Of a stretch of 64,000 nt of DNA, positions 58,867 to 64,000 are shown piece after piece. Numbering within the stretch: position 1 is the first letter of the stretch; each line of letters begins with the position of its first letter. A program made the position numbers and the translations under genes. The stretch comes from Cyathus striatus. Lineage: Eukaryota; Basidiomycota; Agaricomycetes; Agaricales; Nidulariaceae. The notes under the pieces were generated by a model, which was not told the DNA's origin, did not search any database, and saw only the letters and a program-made list of their open reading frames with translations. The DNA is taken from positions 6,138,001-6,202,000 of the forward strand of contig JAOVFP010000005.1 in NCBI GenBank assembly GCA_025738555.1. The letters run 5' to 3'.

Positions 58867-61800
58867 CTACCGATATCGCCTGTCAGTGCGGGAACTGGTA
58901 TGATCATAAGGTTGTCGAGCGTTGTTGTTACCATCAGGTTCATTTCCTCCGTATGGTGAGGCCGTACTGTAATAACTATTCGAGCCGATATGGTGATTTG
59001 AGCTCACGGCCGGTACTTGGGCATTCGCAAAGGCACCAGAATTATGATAAACTTGTCGGGAGCTGCCATATGCTGGAGCGCCATATCCCGTAGCCAGGTT
59101 AGGGTTATTATGATCATAGTATGACTGTGAATCCATGGGACTGGCTGGCGTTATAACATCTTGGCCACCAGAAATGGCATTATTCTGATAAATGTGTTGA
59201 GGGCTGCCGGTATAGTAAATATTGTCTCCTCCATATCCTATCGTCAGACTGAGGCTAGGGTATGGTGAATCCACAGGACTGGCTTGTACTGAAATGCTAT
59301 GAGCACCGTCGGTATTTTCATAAACTTGTTGAGAGTTACTATTATCATAACGTCCGTTGTATCCTTCATATCTTGAGGTCCGGTAGCGACCGCTACGATC
59401 ATGGTATGATGAGCTTACTGCATCGGGCGGCATTGAAAAGTCACGGGCCGTCATGAGACCGTCATGTTGGTATGCTCGATCGGAGTTACTGTTACTATAA
59501 TATCCATTGTCTCCCCCATACCTAACGGTCAGGCTTAGGTTATTGCGATCGTGGTATGGTGAGACACTGGGTAGCGTTAAAGAGGGTTGATCATAGACCC
59601 CCGTATTCTGATAAACTTGTCGAGGGTTGCTATAACCTGGAGCGACGTAACCCGTACCGGGGACTTCATATGAAGAAACGGCGATGGGTGTCGTAGTTGT
59701 CTCCGAAGAACGAAAAGGCGACCTAGGAGAAGAAACTTGAAATGGTGTAGTATCACTATGAGTCCTTGTACCAGTGCGCCTTAAATAACGTACATCCGTA
59801 ACGGTGTTGCTGGGGTTTGGAGAGAGGTGGCTTGCTGCTGCTGGAGAAAGACGGAATCGAACGGAGTTGTCGGAGGGTGACATGGTTTCTGTATAGGACA
59901 TAGGACTATAAGATCCCCGACCACTACTCAGCGTAAATGCACCTCGATCCCTATGCACCTGTCCATAAATATTGGGGGGTGGAGAACGGGTGTCTCCATC
60001 AAATGAAGAGTTTACGTCGATACGAAGGACGGGCGTCGTGGTATCTGTCTCCGTTACAGAATCAGAATGTGACTCGGGGGTTCTGAAGTGTTGTACCGGG
60101 GTCAAATCTAGTCCGGGCTGAGCATTATATGAGGAACTTGTATCACGCCCTAGCGTTGATGAGCTGTGGGCGCCTGCATACGTGCTTGGAGTCAAATGTC
60201 TCTGCCAGCGTAATACTTTATCCGGAGTGTAAATATCTTTACTAGACTCTAAAGTACAAGTCCCGGGCTCTGTGCACGAACATCAGTTATTTCGGTGTGA
60301 TATGCTTAGGACTAGAATACCTTCGTAATACCCCACAACGTACTGATTTCTGACGACCTCAAGAAGTTCGTTAAAATCACAGTTGCTCTTTCATTGGCTC
60401 GTCAGCATATTCAAAATGGGCGAAAGATTTCCTAATGCTGACCTGACCAACAAGTTTAGACCATGTGTTATCATGTGTGATGGCAATACGGGCCTCGGGG
60501 ACCTGCTCAAAATGAATTACAAAAAGTACCAAGGATTGTATTATAGTTCTTACCTGAGACGGCAGCGCATTATTTATTGCAGTTAAAGGATGGAACAGCT
60601 GTACATTTGAGATGATGGAAGTGTGAATTGGAATTACAATAATGAAGAAGCACCCACAGTATCTTTCTTCGGAAAACTGGTTATGCTGACTTTATTGCCC
60701 AAGTCTGTATGAGACGAGGATTGCGATCCAGATTCAGATCCACTATTGCGATTTGATCTTGTACTACCCCTGGGCTTATGGGATCCGCTGGATGAAAATG
60801 AATCATTCCCATTGTCGTTCGTGGTCACTATATCGGTGGGATCAAGTATCTTATTCCATACCTCCTCAGACAGTGAAATCTTGAAACCACGCAGGAACAA
60901 GCACTGATTTTCATCGGCCTGTAGCCTATTTTCGTAGGCTAAACCGGAATCTGGAGTGGGACCAGTGCGTGTATGCGTTGCTTCTCCACAGTACTTCCAT
61001 GTCAAATATGGACCATTGTCATCGCTAGATTTGCCTATTACCAGCAAGCTATTGCGGTCTGGAACGGACTTGTCAAAAGTTGCAATCCCCCAGGTTTTTG
61101 ATTTCATGTATCCGGTAACAAGGTATAATGAGTGACGGTCTAAATCAATGCCACAAGTATGCTTGGCATATCTATACCAGCTTATCGCGTTTTTGGAGAT
61201 AAATTCCTGTAGCAGCCCTTCGGACCTCAGATCTTCTGTAGAAGCTCCATGAGGGATCGATAGCAGTGCCCCTTTACCACCATCTTTACAGGTGAAGGAT
61301 ATGTCTCTAGCCAAAACATGCGTATAAATAAGCTGCGAAAACACCAAGGCAAATGCTAGCTTACTTCGTATTTTCGACTACACCTGCCACAATGTCCAGA
61401 TTTGAAATCTTGCTGTTGTAACCTGGACTGAACGAATGTTGAAACATGGTTCTACGCTCTGGGCGAGGCATGGAATCAAAATCGTCCGGTAAATTATTCG
61501 GGTTTATGGGATGGCTGGCTGGTAGCCAGATATTAAACAAGAAGTCGAATCCACCGTTGAATGTAATGACTCCAACATCACCAATAGCTACACCCCTGCG
61601 GCGGTATTCAACAGGACGATCACGATCTGGTTGAGGATACCACAGAGGATAGCCATGCTTGAGCTTATACATCTTTTTGATGTAGACTTCGTAGCTCGAG
61701 GGAGCTCGTGAGAAGGCCTCTGTCGGGAGGAATTCTTCATGATTAACAGTTGGAATCTGTGAGTGGTCAGGATAAAAAGAATGAGTGATGCTACATGATG

Positions 61801-62221
61801 AACTTCACCATGTTAACACCGCTCGTCTTGCGTCTTGTAGTTCCATCGCTGGCACCCGAGTCCGAGTCGACCTATTAATACGTGTAAGGTGGAATGTTTT
61901 ATAGTAAGTCGCTTTAAAAAATCTTACGTTTTCTAGAGTGGATGGCTCCCCTGCTCTACGATCTTCCTCTTCGATTTCAACCAATGCTGGACCTGGAGAG
62001 GTGGGACTTTTCTCAGTGGGTGTTGATACAGTATCGGAATCCGCATGTAAGACGGTGTTAGCTACGGTCTGACAGAGCGGATGAGAGCATTTGATAAAGG
62101 TAATGTTTCCAATGTCTCTACCAGCGTTTAAGAAGTTCGCATCATTGATTGCGTTTTTCTTGCCTTTATCGAACGCCGAGGTGCTGGCTACTGAAGCCTC
62201 CGAGCGACTTCCTTTTACCAT
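58867..62221 (-). CDS. Paralogue of the TPR-CHAT gene with a different C-terminal tail (990 aa)
   Basis: Eight exons on the minus strand: 62221-61928, 61871-61809, 61756-61365, 61306-60658, 60598-60554, 60502-60443, 60387-60321 and 60269-58867. All junctions have GT..AG and in-phase joins, with no stop. The first seven exons match the gene at 51543-55652 in order, sequence and phase (FLNAGRDIGNITFI; YPLWYPQP; GGFDFLFNIWLPA). The last exon instead encodes a disordered Ser/Tyr/Asn/Gly-rich tail with about five degenerate repeats of 45-50 residues built on a QVYxN core (SSRQVYHNSG, SPQHIYQNNA, NSQQVYENTD, NPRQVYQNTG). No TPR, protease or membrane segment is seen. Function unknown. The acceptor of exon 7 (AAAG) is the weakest junction. 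Copies of this kind may act as partners or decoys of the CHAT version (inference). Confidence 0.8.
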
Positions 62222-64000
62222 ATAAATGCCAGTTAAATGTCGTAGTAGTTACGGCCTTGTGGTGATGACGATAGACAAAACGTCGACGGGGTGGTCGTTG
62301 TCGCGATCAGTCAGCCAACAGCCAACTTATGTATCATATTAGGCGCCTCTGCCTGTATAGACATGAAAAAGGTAATATGAACTATGGAGGGCCTATAAAA
62401 ATACCTGTAAATATCTGCGGACCACGGTCGTCGGTCGTCGGTCATCGGCAAGCCGTCGGTGACACTCGGTGTCGATTGAAGATACTTATTCTTGCTGGAT
62501 TCATCACACTTTCTCCTAATTAAATCCTTCAGTACTTCGGCGCTTTATCCAAGCTTTATCGTTACAATGAAAATATTTGGGATGTTATTGGAGTTGGCCG
62601 AGTGGACGTGCGATGCGTACAATGATGATAGTATTCCATTCCGTTTATGTACAATCTGTTCCTACTATGCTGACTAATACCACACGTGTCTTCCCTCTCC
62701 ACCGTGTAAATCGAATGGCATTCTCGCTCATTGACAAGCTCTACTCCCTTGGGCCTTGGGTCAGTGATTTCAATTTTCGATCTGGTACGTCTCTCGTTCA
62801 TCTGACCGCTGGGATACAAGTAGCTTACTCGTATTACAGTTTTATCATCTATCACAACTTTTCAAGATATCTAAATGCCCCAAGCTGTTACACCTATGAT
62901 CACACGCGTTGGAGGCATCCATCACGCTGGAGCTTCCGTGCATAGTCGTTTACTGCAGACACGTGTAAAAGCGTGACAACTGAGTACTGGATCCTCAGCG
63001 TCCCAAAATGCGCATTTGTCGAGTCTTATCAGGGAGAGAGCGCAAAGGAAGGTATCTACTTCCGCTGCCCGCATATAATGGGTTATTGATCAATTAGCCG
63101 CTACAAATGACTATGTGCATCGAAGGCAGTTGCAAACTATTATGATGTTAGCACCTTTCTTCTATCATCGTAATGCCTTTACGTCTAACCAGACAACTCG
63201 CATATAGTCATAGATGATCCTACACATATTTCTCATCAAGGCTTACATTCTCGTTATGCTACACACGACACGGAATAATTTTCGGACCCCAAGCCACCAT
63301 GGCAACTTTTGATCATGGGAAGTGACACTGCAGGCTTTGAACAGGGTTGAAATTTGCTAGTGTCCACTGCTTGAGTTTTGACCCAAATCCTTTCTCGATC
63401 TTGGCAAAACTTTTACATCGTTGTCGTTATGTGGGAGCCACATGCTTCACACTATAGAGGATGTAGAATCGAGATGGCGAAGAGTGCTTGTGGCATCAGG
63501 CCATGAACATACTTATCAGACTGCTACATCAACTTTCGAACCTGAACGAATACGTCAATTACGCCTTAAAACCCGAATCTGACTGTGGTCGCTGGTCGGT
63601 CGCTGGTGCCCGCACAGTTGTCCATTTGATGACCGACTCCGTTGGAGACGGTCTTTTGCGGTCTTACACGGCTGTCCCAACGAATGCCTTCATTTCGTGT
63701 GTCATATTCTGCATCAATGATACCCTTTTCCCTGAACTGATCCGTGGACACTGCTTTCTCCCTCTTTCTCCGTATCTCACTAAGGTCGTCGTTGCGCCGA
63801 TAGTTATGTTTTCTTCGGGTGTTGTTGGAGATTGGTATGTTTTGCTTAGCATATGTTTCGGAATGGACAACTGATACAGCTCGATATGCTTCAGAGTATG
63901 TGCCATGGTGCAAATGCCCCCTCATGCTGCTACAAGCCAAGACTTGAGGTTCAGGTCTACTTACAATTGGGAATCGGACAGTGTCCGAAGTGTTACATCA
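62222..64000. other. Right end of the window, no supported gene
   Basis: Upstream region of the paralogue gene followed by about 1.7 kb with scattered open frames on both strands (for example 63488-63874 plus and 63566-63940 minus, which overlap). Neither has a recognisable motif or clear splice signals, so I call no gene. 62430-62460 has a short CGGTCGTCGGTC-type repeat. Confidence 0.5.

Noticed and set aside
63488..63940. Gene at the right edge
   Set aside because: Two overlapping frames on opposite strands are both open; no motif, splice pattern or composition favours either.

Overview
The window looks like repeat-rich nuclear DNA from a filamentous basidiomycete, most likely an Agaricomycete. 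The reasons are the short GT..AG introns (about 45-60 nt), the style of the Ty3, Ty1, hAT and Tc1-like elements, a recognisable fungal Cdc73 gene, and a TPR-CHAT gene of a kind typical of mushroom-forming fungi. I see no rRNA, convincing tRNA, CRISPR or prokaryotic signal. All family names come from reading motifs by eye; no search was run.

Layout. 388-12919 is a 12.5 kb Ty3/gypsy retrotransposon with 1,094-bp LTRs, decayed sense gag-pro-pol, and two intact spliced genes on the opposite strand between pol and the 3' LTR. 12920-13165 is the tandem repeat it inserted into. 14471-22026 holds two foldback elements with AGTGTCAGCC ends, long inverted tandem-repeat arms and 9-bp TGTCAC-type arrays; between them lies a truncated, unrecognised host-like gene. 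22029-24933 is a 5'-truncated Ty1/copia pol plus 3' LTR. 27262-33972 is a DDE (Tc1-like) transposase gene split by an hAT element (29143-33675, perfect 8-bp target duplication). 34264-36113 holds small TA-flanked DNA elements. 36922-39037 is Cdc73, the one clear housekeeping gene.

40675-55652 is, I infer, a single minus-strand gene. It has an N-terminal module shared with a neighbouring paralogue, then about eight TPRs, then a CHAT (caspase-like) protease domain. The CHAT part is cut into three pieces by a 6.9-kb insertion (TSD AGAGG) and a 3.1-kb insertion (TSD CCTGAT), each carrying further nested elements. Removing both insertions with one TSD copy each gives a terminal exon of exactly 289 codons with no stop. 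The paralogue at 58867-62221 has the same first seven exons with the same phases, but its eighth exon encodes a Tyr/Ser/Gly-rich repeat tail instead of TPR-CHAT. This looks like receptor/effector modules being swapped and inactivated by transposons.

A cross-cutting pattern: where transposon reading frames are broken by stops, nearly every stop is TGA, mostly where an Arg codon (CGA) is expected. The two LTRs of the Ty3 element differ almost only by transitions, many at CpG. This points to cytosine-methylation or RIP-like decay of transposons, while the antisense genes inside the Ty3 element remain open and CpG-rich.
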